Assembly: GCF_003534205.1 (NCBI RefSeq)
Contig: NZ_CP011102.1
Span: 2,988,036 to 3,052,035 of the forward strand
From: Listeria weihenstephanensis
Lineage (GTDB): Bacteria > Bacillota > Bacilli > Lactobacillales > Listeriaceae
Direction: 5' to 3'
DNA: 64,000 nucleotides
Shown here: positions 53,788 through 63,922 of the stretch, one piece after another
How the letters are laid out: each line of letters opens with the position of its first letter
How positions within the stretch are numbered: position 1 is the first letter of the stretch
The notes under the pieces: model-generated
Told to the model about the DNA's origin: nothing
The model's input: only the letters and a program-made list of their open reading frames with translations
The model's database searches: none
Program-made: the position numbers and the translations under genes

Positions 53788-53909
53788 GCACGGACCGAGA
53801 AATGCTTAGCTGCTAGGCAAAGGCGAGTACCGAAGCGGAATGTACGACTTGTACAAGAGCATCGGAACGGAGCCTTTAACAACGCAGATGAGCGTTTCTC
53901 GGTCCGTGC
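53788..53909 (+). repeat. Dispersed palindromic element, copy A
   Basis: A perfect 15-bp outer helix (GCACGGACCGAGAAA at 53788-53802 with 53895-53909) encloses the conserved core. The core has AAAGGC/GCCTTT (53819-53824, 53872-53877), CCGA/TCGG (53830-53833, 53862-53865), the loop AGCGGA/AGAGCA and the tip TGTAC-GACTT-GTACA. It ends five bases before the htrA stop codon, so on the other strand it is also the first structure downstream of htrA. Confidence 0.85.
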
Positions 53910-53914
53910 GTTAC

Positions 53915-55468
53915 TTATTGGTTGGTGGATGATGCAGCAGTTAACGTAACCGTCGTAGTTTCTTTCTTGCCACTACGGTAATACTTCACTTCCATCTTAT
54001 CGCCGACCTTCACATCAGACGCGTATAAGATTTGGCGCAATGTCATGGAATTAGTTACTTTTTTACCGTTCATTTCAACGATAACATCATACTCTTTCAA
54101 ACCAGCTTTATCAGCAGCTGAACCAGATACGACTTGTTGTACCATCGCACCATAATCAACGCCTTCTGGTAATTTCAAGATTTGTTGTTGCTGTACCTCA
54201 GGAATTGTATCCACGTCACGCAATGTCACACCAAGTGACGGACGCTCAACTTCTCCATTTTTCTCTAATTGATCGATGATTGGTTCCACTGTATTACTTG
54301 GAATTGCAAAGCCGATACCCTCTACATTTTCCGTTGAAATTTTCATCGAGTTAATACCGATAACCTGGCCTTCAATGTTCACTAACGCCCCACCACTGTT
54401 CCCAGGGTTGATCGCAGCATCCGTTTGAATAACCTCAGCTTCCCAATCTTCCGTACCATCGCCATTTGTATCAACAGGCACCGTACGATTTAGACCAGAA
54501 ATAATACCTTCTGTTACCGTTCCAGCAAATTCAGTTCCGAGTGGACTACCGATCGCAATCGCTGTTTCGCCGACTTTAAGCGAGTCAGAGTTACCAAATT
54601 CAGCAACCGTCGTCACATTTTTATCGCTAATTTCAAGCACGGCTAAATCATTCCACTTATCCGTTCCAACGAGTGTAGCCTCCGATTTCTTTCCATTTGA
54701 AAAAGTAACTTCAAGTTTATTAGCACCTTCCACAACGTGATTATTCGTTACGATGTATGCTTTTCCACCTGATTTCTTGTAGACAACACCAGAACCAGAT
54801 GACGCTTCATCCTCTGTTGTTCCGCCTGTACTAATCGAAGTTCCTGCTTGATAATTCAAGACACTAACAACCGCATCTTGTACCTTTTCAACGGCCTGAG
54901 TCGTGCTTGTTGTATTTTCAACCGTTACTTTTTTCGTTTGACCGCTGCTTGTCGTTGTCGAATTTGAGGCTGTATTATTGTCATCATGTAGCGCGCCCCA
55001 AGAGAATCCGAGCACAATTAAAGCTCCGATTAAAACACCGATAAGCCCTGCTAAAAATACGCCTAACATCGTCTTCTTGCCTTTTTTCGGTGGTTCGCTT
55101 CCAGTTCCTCCGCCACTTGCACGTGTTGGTGGTACTGGCGGTATTACGTTGTTTCCACCTGTATTACTTGGTTCCTTCGGTGCTTCACTTGCCGCTGCAT
55201 CAAAGAAAGCATGTGTCGAACTCGCTTCTGCTTCTTCTTTAGTCGCTGTTGCAAATGGCTCGCCTTCAGGTGTTATGCCCTCCGCCGAATGCACCGCCTC
55301 AACAGGTATATCTTTGGCCACTTGCGGTTCTACTGGTGGTGTATGTACCTCCCCAGCCGCAGTTGGTTCAGGCTTTACATAAGATTGTGATTCCGGTAAT
55401 TTTTCAGGTGACGCTCCACTTGCTAGGTCATCTTTATGTGTTTCAAGATCTTTATTTTTCTCATCCAT
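53915..55468 (-). CDS. htrA: HtrA-like membrane-anchored serine protease
   Basis: 517 residues. A long acidic cytoplasmic part (about 130 residues rich in E, P and A) precedes one membrane helix (MLGVFLAGLIGVLIGALIVLGF). The trypsin-like domain has the triad His in VTNNHVVEG, Asp in KWNDLAVLEI and Ser in INPGNSGGALV, and a C-terminal PDZ domain (PEGVDYGAMVQQVVSGSAADKAGLKEYDVIVEMNG) follows. It degrades misfolded proteins outside the membrane and helps under heat, acid or wall stress. Last gene of the wal cluster as in other Firmicutes. Confidence 0.95.
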   Translation of the reverse strand: MDEKNKDLETHKDDLASGASPEKLPESQSYVKPEPTAAGEVHTPPVEPQVAKDIPVEAVHSAEGITPEGEPFATATKEEAEASSTHAFFDAAASEAPKEPSNTGGNNVIPPVPPTRASGGGTGSEPPKKGKKTMLGVFLAGLIGVLIGALIVLGFSWGALHDDNNTASNSTTTSSGQTKKVTVENTTSTTQAVEKVQDAVVSVLNYQAGTSISTGGTTEDEASSGSGVVYKKSGGKAYIVTNNHVVEGANKLEVTFSNGKKSEATLVGTDKWNDLAVLEISDKNVTTVAEFGNSDSLKVGETAIAIGSPLGTEFAGTVTEGIISGLNRTVPVDTNGDGTEDWEAEVIQTDAAINPGNSGGALVNIEGQVIGINSMKISTENVEGIGFAIPSNTVEPIIDQLEKNGEVERPSLGVTLRDVDTIPEVQQQQILKLPEGVDYGAMVQQVVSGSAADKAGLKEYDVIVEMNGKKVTNSMTLRQILYASDVKVGDKMEVKYYRSGKKETTTVTLTAASSTNQ

Positions 55469-55575
55469 ACATAATTCATCCCTTTCCTACTTGATAGACA
55501 TTTCCATATAGTCATTGTATACCCTAATTATGAAAAAACTATGAAATTTCCTTAAAAATTCCGCTATAAATCACA

Positions 55576-56409
55576 TTAAATCGTAAAAATTGGCGTTGGT
55601 AACTCCGGATCCGTATCAAAAAGCTCGATTTGTTCCCCGACAATGATACCTTCCCCAGCCAATGTTTGCGAAACAGCCATGCGTGCTAAATCCTTCATAT
55701 TATTATCTTTACTCAAATGTCCCAGATAGATCCGCTTCGTCGCGTCCCCAATCACCTCGCTCATCGCAATTCCTGCATCCTCATTCGAAACATGTCCTTC
55801 ATCGCCCAAAATACGGCGTTTTACATTCCAAGGATAGCGTCCCATTCGCAACATTTCCACATCATGATTACTCTCAAAAAGATACGCATCCGCATTGGCA
55901 ATGTGTCCTTTCATCCGATCGCTCACATAACCCGTATCGGTAATCATCACGAATTTCTTTTTACCACTATGAAATATATAAAACATCGGCTCAGCTGCGT
56001 CATGTGAAACCCCAAAAGATTCCACTTGCAGGCTACCAAATGATTTTACCGTCTCCATATCGAACTGAAACTTCTGATCACTATTCACTTCCCCAATCAG
56101 CGGTTCCATCGCCATCCACGTTTTTGCATTGGCATAAATCGGCACCTCATAACGTCTCGCTAAAACGCCCAGTCCTTTAATATGATCCACGTGCTCATGC
56201 GTCACTAGAATAGCATCCACGTCCGTCATACTACGACCAACCTCGCTAAATAGGTTCTCAATCTTTTTCCCGCTCAAGCCACAATCGACCAAAATCGTCT
56301 GATCCGCAGTCTCAATAAGCGTCGCATTTCCTGAACTACCACTAGCTAATATACTAAAACGGAGCTGATCCGTTACCTGATTTGCAATTTTTTGCTCCTG
56401 TGCAAACAT
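55576..56409 (-). CDS. walJ: WalJ/YycJ metallo-beta-lactamase-fold hydrolase
   Basis: 277 residues from ATG 56409, behind AAGGGGG. Beta-lactamase-fold metal motif [10 protein letters not shown], with [16 protein letters not shown] at the start and ESNHDVEML and [10 protein letters not shown] later. WalJ proteins belong to the wal operon and coordinate cell division with replication; the enzyme is probably a nuclease. A terminator-like hairpin lies between walI and this gene. Confidence 0.93.
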   Translation of the reverse strand: MFAQEQKIANQVTDQLRFSILASGSSGNATLIETADQTILVDCGLSGKKIENLFSEVGRSMTDVDAILVTHEHVDHIKGLGVLARRYEVPIYANAKTWMAMEPLIGEVNSDQKFQFDMETVKSFGSLQVESFGVSHDAAEPMFYIFHSGKKKFVMITDTGYVSDRMKGHIANADAYLFESNHDVEMLRMGRYPWNVKRRILGDEGHVSNEDAGIAMSEVIGDATKRIYLGHLSKDNNMKDLARMAVSQTLAGEGIIVGEQIELFDTDPELPTPIFTI

Positions 56410-56470
56410 TGTTCGCGCCCCCTTATAATTCCATAATCTTATTGTACAACGAAAAAAACACAAATGCACG

Positions 56471-56508
56471 AAAAAAGAAGGTCCTCAAGTATAAAGACCC
56501 TCTTCCAG
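56471..56508 (-). terminator. Hairpin terminator between walI and walJ
   Basis: On the reverse strand AGAGGGTC-type and GACCTTCT arms pair around a short loop and end in CTTCTTTTTT. It may stop part of the walRKHI transcript, so that walJ-htrA is expressed at a lower level or separately. Confidence 0.6.
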
Positions 56509-56515
56509 TTTTCAA

Positions 56516-57337
56516 TTATTCATTTCCCACAGTAGGCACTTGATTCGTTTGCACATCATTCGTGTTAATAACCGAACCTTCCAAACCATTCACTAAGAGA
56601 AATGTCGTCTTCTTATCGTGCTTCACTTCAAATGCCCACACTGGTAAATAAACATCCGAACTCGGTAAACTAACTAAATTATAATAACCAAGCGTCGTAT
56701 TCAAAATCTTACTATTCTGCTTCAAATCACCATGCTGATGAAGCACTTCAAGCGCATCCGTACCAGAAATCACGTCATCCTGATTATCAAATAACTGCGT
56801 ATCGCCAAGCATCGTCTGCGTATACGAAACAACCTCATTATTCTTATTCAAATGAAACACAATCTGGCCATCCGTATTAAACAACACAGGTCGCGAATCA
56901 ATTTTCTGATTAAACGTCATCTCATATTTATCCTTGTCATAACTCCAATAAATATACTTATCGCCCTTAAAAATATCACTCTTCAAAAGTGGCGCCAAAT
57001 CCGCACCGTACTTTTCAGGATCAATTTTCACAGGCTTTGTTAAGAAAGAAAAAATACGCTGATTCCCATTCTGCAAGTTAATCTTCTGTCCTTTTAAAGT
57101 GTCAATATCACTCTGGCTAAAGGCAATCGGCTCCGTAGATAAGTAAGAACCCGTTTCAGGATTCGATGGTATTTTGCCATACGTAATATTTTCCGACTTC
57201 AACTTTTCATCGAGTGTCTGACTAACGAGCGGCGTCGGTGAAGAAGCCATCCGCGAGTCAATAAAGAGCACCAATAAGAAAATATCGAGGATCAAAAAGG
57301 CGATGATGAAAATCGTTTCAGTCTTTTTCCAATCCAT
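56516..57337 (-). CDS. walI: WalI (YycI) regulator of WalK
   Basis: 273 residues: one N-terminal membrane helix (IFIIAFLILDIFLLVLFI) and an extracellular YycI domain. With WalH it forms a membrane complex that holds WalK activity in check. The start overlaps the walH stop by one base. Confidence 0.92.
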   Translation of the reverse strand: MDWKKTETIFIIAFLILDIFLLVLFIDSRMASSPTPLVSQTLDEKLKSENITYGKIPSNPETGSYLSTEPIAFSQSDIDTLKGQKINLQNGNQRIFSFLTKPVKIDPEKYGADLAPLLKSDIFKGDKYIYWSYDKDKYEMTFNQKIDSRPVLFNTDGQIVFHLNKNNEVVSYTQTMLGDTQLFDNQDDVISGTDALEVLHQHGDLKQNSKILNTTLGYYNLVSLPSSDVYLPVWAFEVKHDKKTTFLLVNGLEGSVINTNDVQTNQVPTVGNE

Positions 57338-58638
57338 TAAGCATCGCCTCCTTTAACAGGAGTCCACGTACCATTATACTTATAAAACCAAGCTGGCGTT
57401 AACTCCACCACACGATTATAACTCTTATTATTTTGCTCATATCCCATCACGTAACCCGGTACAATCATTTGGATATCATCAGAATTCACCGTCTTAATCA
57501 GCTCATTATAAACACTGTCCGAACTTGGCAGCGTCACTTCTTTTGATTCCGTCGAAATTTGCGCGCCTAACTTAAAGAACGGCCGTCTATATTTATACAC
57601 GCTTTCCGTCCCTTCAGCCACAAGTATTTCCGACATACCGTCATCATTAAACACAGGCAAGCCTTGCACGAACAAAGAAAATGCCGTCGTCGAAGTATCC
57701 GCAGAATACCCAGAATAATAATAGTCCCCCGTCCAGCCCCAATGATCATTAATAAAACTAAAGCTCGACTGGATTTGCTCCGACTTCATCGCACTACTAA
57801 GCTGCGACGTATCCCGACGTTCCTGCGCTGGATCAACATACGTCAACACTTTATCATCAGGATTCACCGTCATCGAACTCGAACCATTCGTATACGAGTT
57901 ATCCTGCCCCTTCACCTTGCTACCATCGCCAAACAGCGCATTTTTAAAGAGACCAATATCAATCGCCTCAATGACATACTGCTGCTGTTTCAACTTCACA
58001 GGCCGATCACTAAGAAATAAATATTGCTTATTCTTATACAACTGATCCGCAACAACTAAGTCTTTTTTCTGCTTCGTCAAAATTTCTTTCAACTCATCCA
58101 CCTGATCCTGCTGAATAGAACCCTGATACATTTGTTCGTTCGAATCATTTCCAAAATAAACCGAGAACAAACCATTCTCCGACTTATTCAAGTTAAACGT
58201 AATCCGATTAAACGAATTCAAGTCAAAGTTATCACCTTTCAACCTGAAAACTTGGCTATAAATCGAAAGCGGCACAGCATTCGGAAAAACAAGCTCCATC
58301 GAATTATCCTGATGCACCATGCTTTGATATCCCGCGCTCAACTTATCCATCCGGACCAACTCAGAAAAATCAAACGTCGTCCCAGCCTTCACAAGCGCAC
58401 TCACCAAATCTAAATTCTGCGACATGTAATTCACATCATTTTGGTGATAATAAACCATCGTCGGCCTGAAAACTTGTTCAGGCTGACGCATCTTGGCAAT
58501 CTGCTCTTTTTTCACCGTCTCATTGTCGATTACTTCATAATCCGGCTGTACTTTCCAGAGGCTGTAGCTTAGGAATACGCTAATAACTACAAGAATAGTC
58601 AGGATAACTCCTCTTATTTTTGTACCCTTCATTCCCAA
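57337..58638 (-). CDS. walH: WalH (YycH) regulator of WalK
   Basis: 433 residues with an N-terminal membrane helix (GVILTILVVISVFLSYSLW) and a large extracellular three-domain YycH part. Partner of WalI. The start overlaps the walK stop by ten bases. Confidence 0.93.
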   Translation of the reverse strand: MGMKGTKIRGVILTILVVISVFLSYSLWKVQPDYEVIDNETVKKEQIAKMRQPEQVFRPTMVYYHQNDVNYMSQNLDLVSALVKAGTTFDFSELVRMDKLSAGYQSMVHQDNSMELVFPNAVPLSIYSQVFRLKGDNFDLNSFNRITFNLNKSENGLFSVYFGNDSNEQMYQGSIQQDQVDELKEILTKQKKDLVVADQLYKNKQYLFLSDRPVKLKQQQYVIEAIDIGLFKNALFGDGSKVKGQDNSYTNGSSSMTVNPDDKVLTYVDPAQERRDTSQLSSAMKSEQIQSSFSFINDHWGWTGDYYYSGYSADTSTTAFSLFVQGLPVFNDDGMSEILVAEGTESVYKYRRPFFKLGAQISTESKEVTLPSSDSVYNELIKTVNSDDIQMIVPGYVMGYEQNNKSYNRVVELTPAWFYKYNGTWTPVKGGDA

Positions 58639-60458
58639 TCATCCTCCGGTAAATCATTGTATGGCAGCGTAAACGAGATCGTCGTACCTTTTCCACGGTT
58701 ACGTTCTGCCCAAATTTCACCACCATGCGCGGTAATCACGTCACGCGCAATCGCAAGACCCAGACCAGTTCCGCCCATTTCGCGAGACCTTGCTTTATCA
58801 ACACGGAAGAAGCGATCAAACACTTTCGTCAAATCCTCTTCTGGAATACCCATACCCTCGTCACTAATACTAACCTCAATCTCATCCTCGCGCTTACGCA
58901 AGAAGAACGTGATCCGGCCACCATCAGGAGAATACTTATTCGCGTTCGAGATAATATTATCCATCACCTGCATAATTTTATCCTCATCAATCTCGATAAT
59001 CACAGGCTCACGCGTAAAGTGGCGTTTATACGTAATATCATCCTTCTTCATCATTTCAAAACGATCCACAATATGATTGAAAAAGTCATTAAAATTCACA
59101 AAATTCTTATCTAAATTGGTGCGTCCACTATCCATACGCGATAATTTCAGCAAATCATTTACTAGGCGAATCATACGCTCCGTCTCACTTTGCGTCACTT
59201 CTAAGAAACGTGGCGCAATCTCTTCATCACGCCAAGCCCCATCACTGAGCGCCTCAAGATAACTATGCATACTCGTAAGTGGCGTCCGCAGTTCATGCGA
59301 TACATTCGAAACAAAGTCACGGCGTTCTTGATCAATTTTTTCCTGATCCGTAATATCATGTAGTACCGCAATGACCCCATTTACAAACCCAGTCTCACGC
59401 TGAATAACAGAAAGGTTTGCGCGTAACACATATGGCTCTTCAAAAGTGCTCCGATCCATTGTTAACGGCTCTTCCAGTTCCATCAGGTCATCAAAACTAT
59501 AGTCCTCAGAAACGCCTAACACATCAATGATCGGCTTCCCATTCGCACTTTCATGCGGAACTTTCAACATTTTCTCAGCAGGCGTATTAATCAAAATAAC
59601 TTTACCGCGCCGATCCGTAGCAATTACGCCATCCGTCATATACGAAAGGACAGACGATAATTTGCGTCGTTCACCTTCCGTCATCGCTTGAGCCTCTTGC
59701 ACCCGCTTCGTTAGCGCATTAAAAGATTCCGCCAATTGACCGATTTCATCCATGCCGTACACTTTTACTTTACGCGTATAATTCCCACGTGCCATTGCAA
59801 AAGCCTGCCGTTTCATATCCGTAATTGGCTTCGTAATCGTCCTTGATAACAAGATACCCAGAATCGCCGTAATAATCATCGCGAGCAACGTCCCCGTGAT
59901 AAAAATGCTGGTAATACTATCGACTTGCTCATAGACCGACTCAATATCCGTAGCCAAATAGATGGCGCCAATAACCTCTCCTTTTGAAGTAATCGGAGAA
60001 ACATCCACCCAAATTTGCCGTTTTGGATTTTTCCCCATGAAGATTTTATTTTCGCCATTGCCGCTATTTAACGTATTTTTTATCATCTTATTCGTCGAGA
60101 CTTGTCCCACAATACCTTGATTATCCGCATCTGATGTACCAATAATCTTCAGCTTATTATCAACGACCAAGACTTCCTCGAAATCATTGCTACCACGAAC
60201 AAAATCGAGCAACATGCCTTGAATGTTGCTCTCGAGTTTCGTCTGATCGTCATTCGTATATTTCAACATCTCTTCACGAACATTATATTCTAATAAGTTC
60301 ACACTATTTGTAATCGCTGTCTTAAAGTTCTTTTCCAACTGATCCTGCAATTCTCGCACAAAATAAGCCCCAATTACCTGCATTGCTACTAAAATGAGCA
60401 ATAAATAAATCATGACAAATCTAAATTGGACCGATTGAAAAAACTTCATTCTCCGCAT
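58629..60458 (-). CDS. walK: WalK sensor histidine kinase
   Basis: 609 residues. First helix residues 13-30, extracellular Cache-type loop to about 180, second helix (ITSIFITGTLLAMIITAILGILL), HAMP (SRTITKPITDMKRQAFAMARGNY), PAS (LSSVLSYMTDGVIATDRRGKVILIN), phospho-acceptor His in FVSNVSHELRTPLTSMHSYL, and ATPase boxes N (DNIISNANKYSPDGG), G1 (ISDEGMGIP) and G2 (GGTGLGLAIA). It controls wall hydrolases and is essential in many Firmicutes. Confidence 0.97.
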   Translation of the reverse strand: MRRMKFFQSVQFRFVMIYLLLILVAMQVIGAYFVRELQDQLEKNFKTAITNSVNLLEYNVREEMLKYTNDDQTKLESNIQGMLLDFVRGSNDFEEVLVVDNKLKIIGTSDADNQGIVGQVSTNKMIKNTLNSGNGENKIFMGKNPKRQIWVDVSPITSKGEVIGAIYLATDIESVYEQVDSITSIFITGTLLAMIITAILGILLSRTITKPITDMKRQAFAMARGNYTRKVKVYGMDEIGQLAESFNALTKRVQEAQAMTEGERRKLSSVLSYMTDGVIATDRRGKVILINTPAEKMLKVPHESANGKPIIDVLGVSEDYSFDDLMELEEPLTMDRSTFEEPYVLRANLSVIQRETGFVNGVIAVLHDITDQEKIDQERRDFVSNVSHELRTPLTSMHSYLEALSDGAWRDEEIAPRFLEVTQSETERMIRLVNDLLKLSRMDSGRTNLDKNFVNFNDFFNHIVDRFEMMKKDDITYKRHFTREPVIIEIDEDKIMQVMDNIISNANKYSPDGGRITFFLRKREDEIEVSISDEGMGIPEEDLTKVFDRFFRVDKARSREMGGTGLGLAIARDVITAHGGEIWAERNRGKGTTISFTLPYNDLPEDDWE

Positions 60459-60463
60459 AATGA

Positions 60464-61177
60464 TTACTCCTGTTCAGGGTTACGTAAATAGTAGCCTACT
60501 CCCCGTCGTGTTACAAGCCATGCTGGATGACTTGGGTTATCTTCAATTTTCTCGCGTAAACGTCGCACTGTTACATCGACCGTACGTACATCTCCGAAAT
60601 AATCATAACCCCAAACGGTTTGTAGTAAGTGTTCACGTGTCATAACTTGACCCATATGTTTCGCTAAATAATGTAACAATTCGAATTCACGATGTGTTAA
60701 CTCAATAGTCTCGCCACGTTTAGATGCTACATATGCGTCCGGATGAATAATCAATGAACCAATCTCAAGTTCACTGTTTTCTTCTTCCTCCGCAGCTGTA
60801 CTTCCAGGCGTACTATGACGACGTAAATTAGCCTTCACACGTGCAATCAATTCACGATTACTAAACGGTTTCGTCACGTAATCATCGGCGCCAAGTTCTA
60901 GCCCCAATACTTTATCAATTTCAGAGTCTTTTGCCGTTACCATAATAATTGGCATATCATATTTTTTACGGACTTCACGACATACTTCAATACCGTCGCG
61001 TCCTGGCAACATAATATCGAGCAAAATCAAATCTGGCTGAATCTCCTCTACAAGTTCAATTGCCTCATCGCCATCATAAGCGCAATATACATCAAAACCC
61101 TCTTTATTTAAATTAAATTTCACAATGTCTGCTATCGGCTTTTCATCATCTACAACTAGAATTTTCTTTTCTGCCAT
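60464..61177 (-). CDS. walR: WalR response regulator
   Basis: 237 residues. Receiver domain with acidic pocket VVDDEKPI, phosphorylated Asp54 ([13 protein letters not shown]) and the Lys in [10 protein letters not shown]. OmpR-type winged helix [23 protein letters not shown]...[19 protein letters not shown]. First gene of the wal operon, starting behind GGGAGG. Confidence 0.97.
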   Translation of the reverse strand: MAEKKILVVDDEKPIADIVKFNLNKEGFDVYCAYDGDEAIELVEEIQPDLILLDIMLPGRDGIEVCREVRKKYDMPIIMVTAKDSEIDKVLGLELGADDYVTKPFSNRELIARVKANLRRHSTPGSTAAEEEENSELEIGSLIIHPDAYVASKRGETIELTHREFELLHYLAKHMGQVMTREHLLQTVWGYDYFGDVRTVDVTVRRLREKIEDNPSHPAWLVTRRGVGYYLRNPEQE

Positions 61178-61431
61178 GTTAATCCAGTCCTCCCATTTCT
61201 AAAATCGCACATCGTTCGCGATAAACCTATATTTTTCGAGAAATAACCCGTATGTTGCAACTGAAAAATGTCATTCTGTATGAGGTATTTAAATGCTTTA
61301 TTTCTCACGTAATCGCCTGTAGTACCCTATATTAATAGTACTACACACTATGCCATCACAGCACAGACCGTTACAGACTTCATTATAACATATATCGAGC
61401 TGATAAGAAAAAGTTAGCGATAGAAGATAAA
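61178..61431 (-). promoter_or_regulatory. Leader and promoter of the wal operon
   Basis: A long leader precedes walR. An extended -10 box, TGTTATAAT (TATAAT at 61381-61386), with a weak -35 TTTCTT 17 bp upstream, would start transcription about 200 bases before the gene. No second gene is seen in this stretch. Confidence 0.5.
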
Positions 61432-61475
61432 ACAAAACACAGACACCAAATATTAGATGCCTGCGCTTTGTCATT
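61432..61475 (-). terminator. Terminator of glmU-prs
   Basis: On the reverse strand ACAAAGCGCAGGCA pairs, with G-U pairs, with TGTCTGTGTTTTGT and a T-rich tail follows. Confidence 0.8.
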
Positions 61476-61482
61476 ATATAAC

Positions 61483-62439
61483 TTAATCGAATAATGGACT
61501 TACTGATTCATTCTTGTGTACGCGGACGATCGCTTCGCCTAAAAGTGGTCCTACAGATAATTGTTCGATTTTGTCGATCCATTTATCTTCTGGTAAAACT
61601 AGCGAATTCGTCACGATTAGTTTTTCAATTGGTGAGTTGTTGATACGTTCAATTGCTGGGCCTGATAAAACAGGATGCGAACAACAAGCGTATACTTTTG
61701 TCGCGCCACTCTCAATCAAAGCATTAGCTGCAAGTGTAATCGTACCCGCCGTATCAATAATATCATCAATTAAAATAGCGACTTTACCTTCTACATTACC
61801 AACGATGTTCATTACTTCGGCAACATTTGGACGCGGACGACGTTTATCAATGATCGCAATCGGAGCTTTCAAACGATCCGCCATTTTACGGGCTCTCGTC
61901 ACGCCACCGTGATCTGGTGATACAACAACTAAATCTTCGTCAATATGATGTGAACTGAAATAATTAGATAGCAAACGCACAGCATTCAAATGATCGATTG
62001 GAATATCGAAGAAACCTTGAATTTGTGGTGCATGAAGATCTAGTGTAATCATGCGTGTAGCTCCTGCTTTTTCAATCAGGTTTGCTACGAGTTTCGCTGT
62101 GATCGGCTCACGGCTACGCGCTTTACGGTCTTGACGTGCATAACCGTAGTATGGCATCACAATGTTAATCGTTTTTGCTGAAGCTCTCTTAAGTGCATCA
62201 ATCATGATCAAAAGTTCCATCAGATTTTGGTTTACAGGAAAACCAGTGGATTGTACGACATAGACGTGACAACCACGGATACTTTCTTCAATATTAATCT
62301 GAATTTCGCCATCACTAAAATGGGTCACGCTGGACTTCCCTAAATTAATTCCCGCTACTTCCGCGATTTCCGCCGCCAGTGCTTGGTTGGAATTTAAAGA
62401 GAAAATTTTTAACTTTGGATCAAAATAATCGTTAGACAT
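61483..62439 (-). CDS. prs: Ribose-phosphate pyrophosphokinase (PRPP synthetase)
   Basis: 318 residues from ATG 62439, behind GTGGAGG. The class I PRPP synthase pattern is complete: [35 protein letters not shown] (flexible loop region), the metal/ATP stretch [14 protein letters not shown], and the PRPP-binding motif [15 protein letters not shown]. Makes PRPP for purines, pyrimidines, His and Trp. Downstream of glmU as in other Listeria and Bacillus. Confidence 0.97.
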   Translation of the reverse strand: MSNDYFDPKLKIFSLNSNQALAAEIAEVAGINLGKSSVTHFSDGEIQINIEESIRGCHVYVVQSTGFPVNQNLMELLIMIDALKRASAKTINIVMPYYGYARQDRKARSREPITAKLVANLIEKAGATRMITLDLHAPQIQGFFDIPIDHLNAVRLLSNYFSSHHIDEDLVVVSPDHGGVTRARKMADRLKAPIAIIDKRRPRPNVAEVMNIVGNVEGKVAILIDDIIDTAGTITLAANALIESGATKVYACCSHPVLSGPAIERINNSPIEKLIVTNSLVLPEDKWIDKIEQLSVGPLLGEAIVRVHKNESVSPLFD

Positions 62440-62548
62440 AATCAGCCTCCACATAGATTTTATATAATTTTTTTATTGCCTAAGTTGTTACGAGCGACAA
62501 ATGTAGCGCTCTATTTTAGAAGCAAATTTGGTGTCTCTAGCGAGAACC

Positions 62549-63922
62549 TTACTTACCAAAATTTAATTTTTTCGCGTAACCTTCTTTATTTTCTTGTTTT
62601 GTGCGAGAAATGGCAAGTGCATCCTCAGGCACATCTTTTGTAACCGTTGTTCCTGCTGCTACAAATGCGCGATTGCCAATTTTGACAGGCGCTACCAAGT
62701 TGGAGTTGCAACCAATAAATACGTCGTCACCAATGATTGTTTTGGCTTTATTTTTGCCGTCGTAGTTCACTGCGATCGAACCACAACCGATATTTACATT
62801 TTCGCCAATTTCCGCGTCACCCATGTAGATAAAGTGCGGGATCTTTGAATTCTTGCCAATGGTTGCTTTCTTCGTCTCTACAAAATTACCGATTTTCACG
62901 CCTTCACTGATGTCAGATTCAGGACGTAAGTGAGAGTATGGGCCCACTTGAACATCGTTGCCAACTTTACTGTCATAGATAGAAGAATGTCGCACTTCAA
63001 CACGATCGCCTAAAATGGCGTTATCAAGCACGCTAGCTCCTGTAATTTCGCAATCTTCACCAATAACGGTTTTTCCGTGAATCGCAACATTAGGACCAAC
63101 AATTGTATCTTGGCCGATCTGAGCGTCCACATCAATATACGTGTTCGCAGGATCAATTAATGTGACACCATTACGCATATGTTTTTCATTGATACGATGA
63201 CGCATGATTTCTTGAGCTTCCGCCAAGGCTACGCGGTCATTTACGCCAAGTGATTCCTTCGCGTTTTCCATCCGGTATGCTGCAACGACTTCATCATCAT
63301 CTTTTAGAATTTTGATGACATCTGGCAAATAATATTCGCCTTGTGCATTCTCATTAGATACTTTGGAAAGAGCTTCGAATAAAGCTTTGTTATCAAAACA
63401 ATAAGTTCCCGTATTAATTTCATTCACGCGCTGTTCTTTTTCAGATGCATCTTTTTGTTCCACTATCTTTTCCACAATTCCTAGATCATCACGAATAATT
63501 CGTCCATAACCAGCAGGATTATCTAAAACAGTCGTCAAAATAGTTGCTTTAGCACGTTTTTCATGATGATACTTCATTAAAGCTTCCATCGTATGACCTT
63601 GAATAAGGGGCGTATCGCCACATACAACGAGCGTTACACCTTCTTTGTCTCCTAGGACGTCTTTTGCTTGTAAAACCGCGTGAGCAGTCCCCAACTGTTC
63701 CTCTTGCAAAGCAAACACACTTCTATCCTGCAAATGAGTCTGTACTTGTTCCGCGCCATGTCCAACAATCGTCACAATTTTATCAGTTTGAAGTTGGCTT
63801 ATTTGATCTACTACATGCTCCACCATCGGCTTCCCACAAACTGGATGCAAAACCTTATAAAGCTTCGACTTCATTCTCGTACCTTGCCCAGCCGCCAAAA
63901 CAATTGCATATCTATTCATCAT
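62549..63922 (-). CDS. glmU: Bifunctional GlmU (UDP-GlcNAc pyrophosphorylase / GlcN-1-P acetyltransferase)
   Basis: 457 residues from ATG 63922, eight bases after GGAGGG. N-terminal uridyltransferase with [21 protein letters not shown] and [13 protein letters not shown]-terminal left-handed beta helix of hexapeptide repeats with [38 protein letters not shown] and KAKTIIGDD. It makes UDP-GlcNAc for peptidoglycan and wall teichoic acid. Confidence 0.97.
   Translation of the reverse strand: MMNRYAIVLAAGQGTRMKSKLYKVLHPVCGKPMVEHVVDQISQLQTDKIVTIVGHGAEQVQTHLQDRSVFALQEEQLGTAHAVLQAKDVLGDKEGVTLVVCGDTPLIQGHTMEALMKYHHEKRAKATILTTVLDNPAGYGRIIRDDLGIVEKIVEQKDASEKEQRVNEINTGTYCFDNKALFEALSKVSNENAQGEYYLPDVIKILKDDDEVVAAYRMENAKESLGVNDRVALAEAQEIMRHRINEKHMRNGVTLIDPANTYIDVDAQIGQDTIVGPNVAIHGKTVIGEDCEITGASVLDNAILGDRVEVRHSSIYDSKVGNDVQVGPYSHLRPESDISEGVKIGNFVETKKATIGKNSKIPHFIYMGDAEIGENVNIGCGSIAVNYDGKNKAKTIIGDDVFIGCNSNLVAPVKIGNRAFVAAGTTVTKDVPEDALAISRTKQENKEGYAKKLNFGK

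Noticed and set aside
53279-53809. 176-codon Arg/Asn/Pro-rich frame
   Set aside because: Out-of-frame reading of the ACT-domain gene, low complexity.
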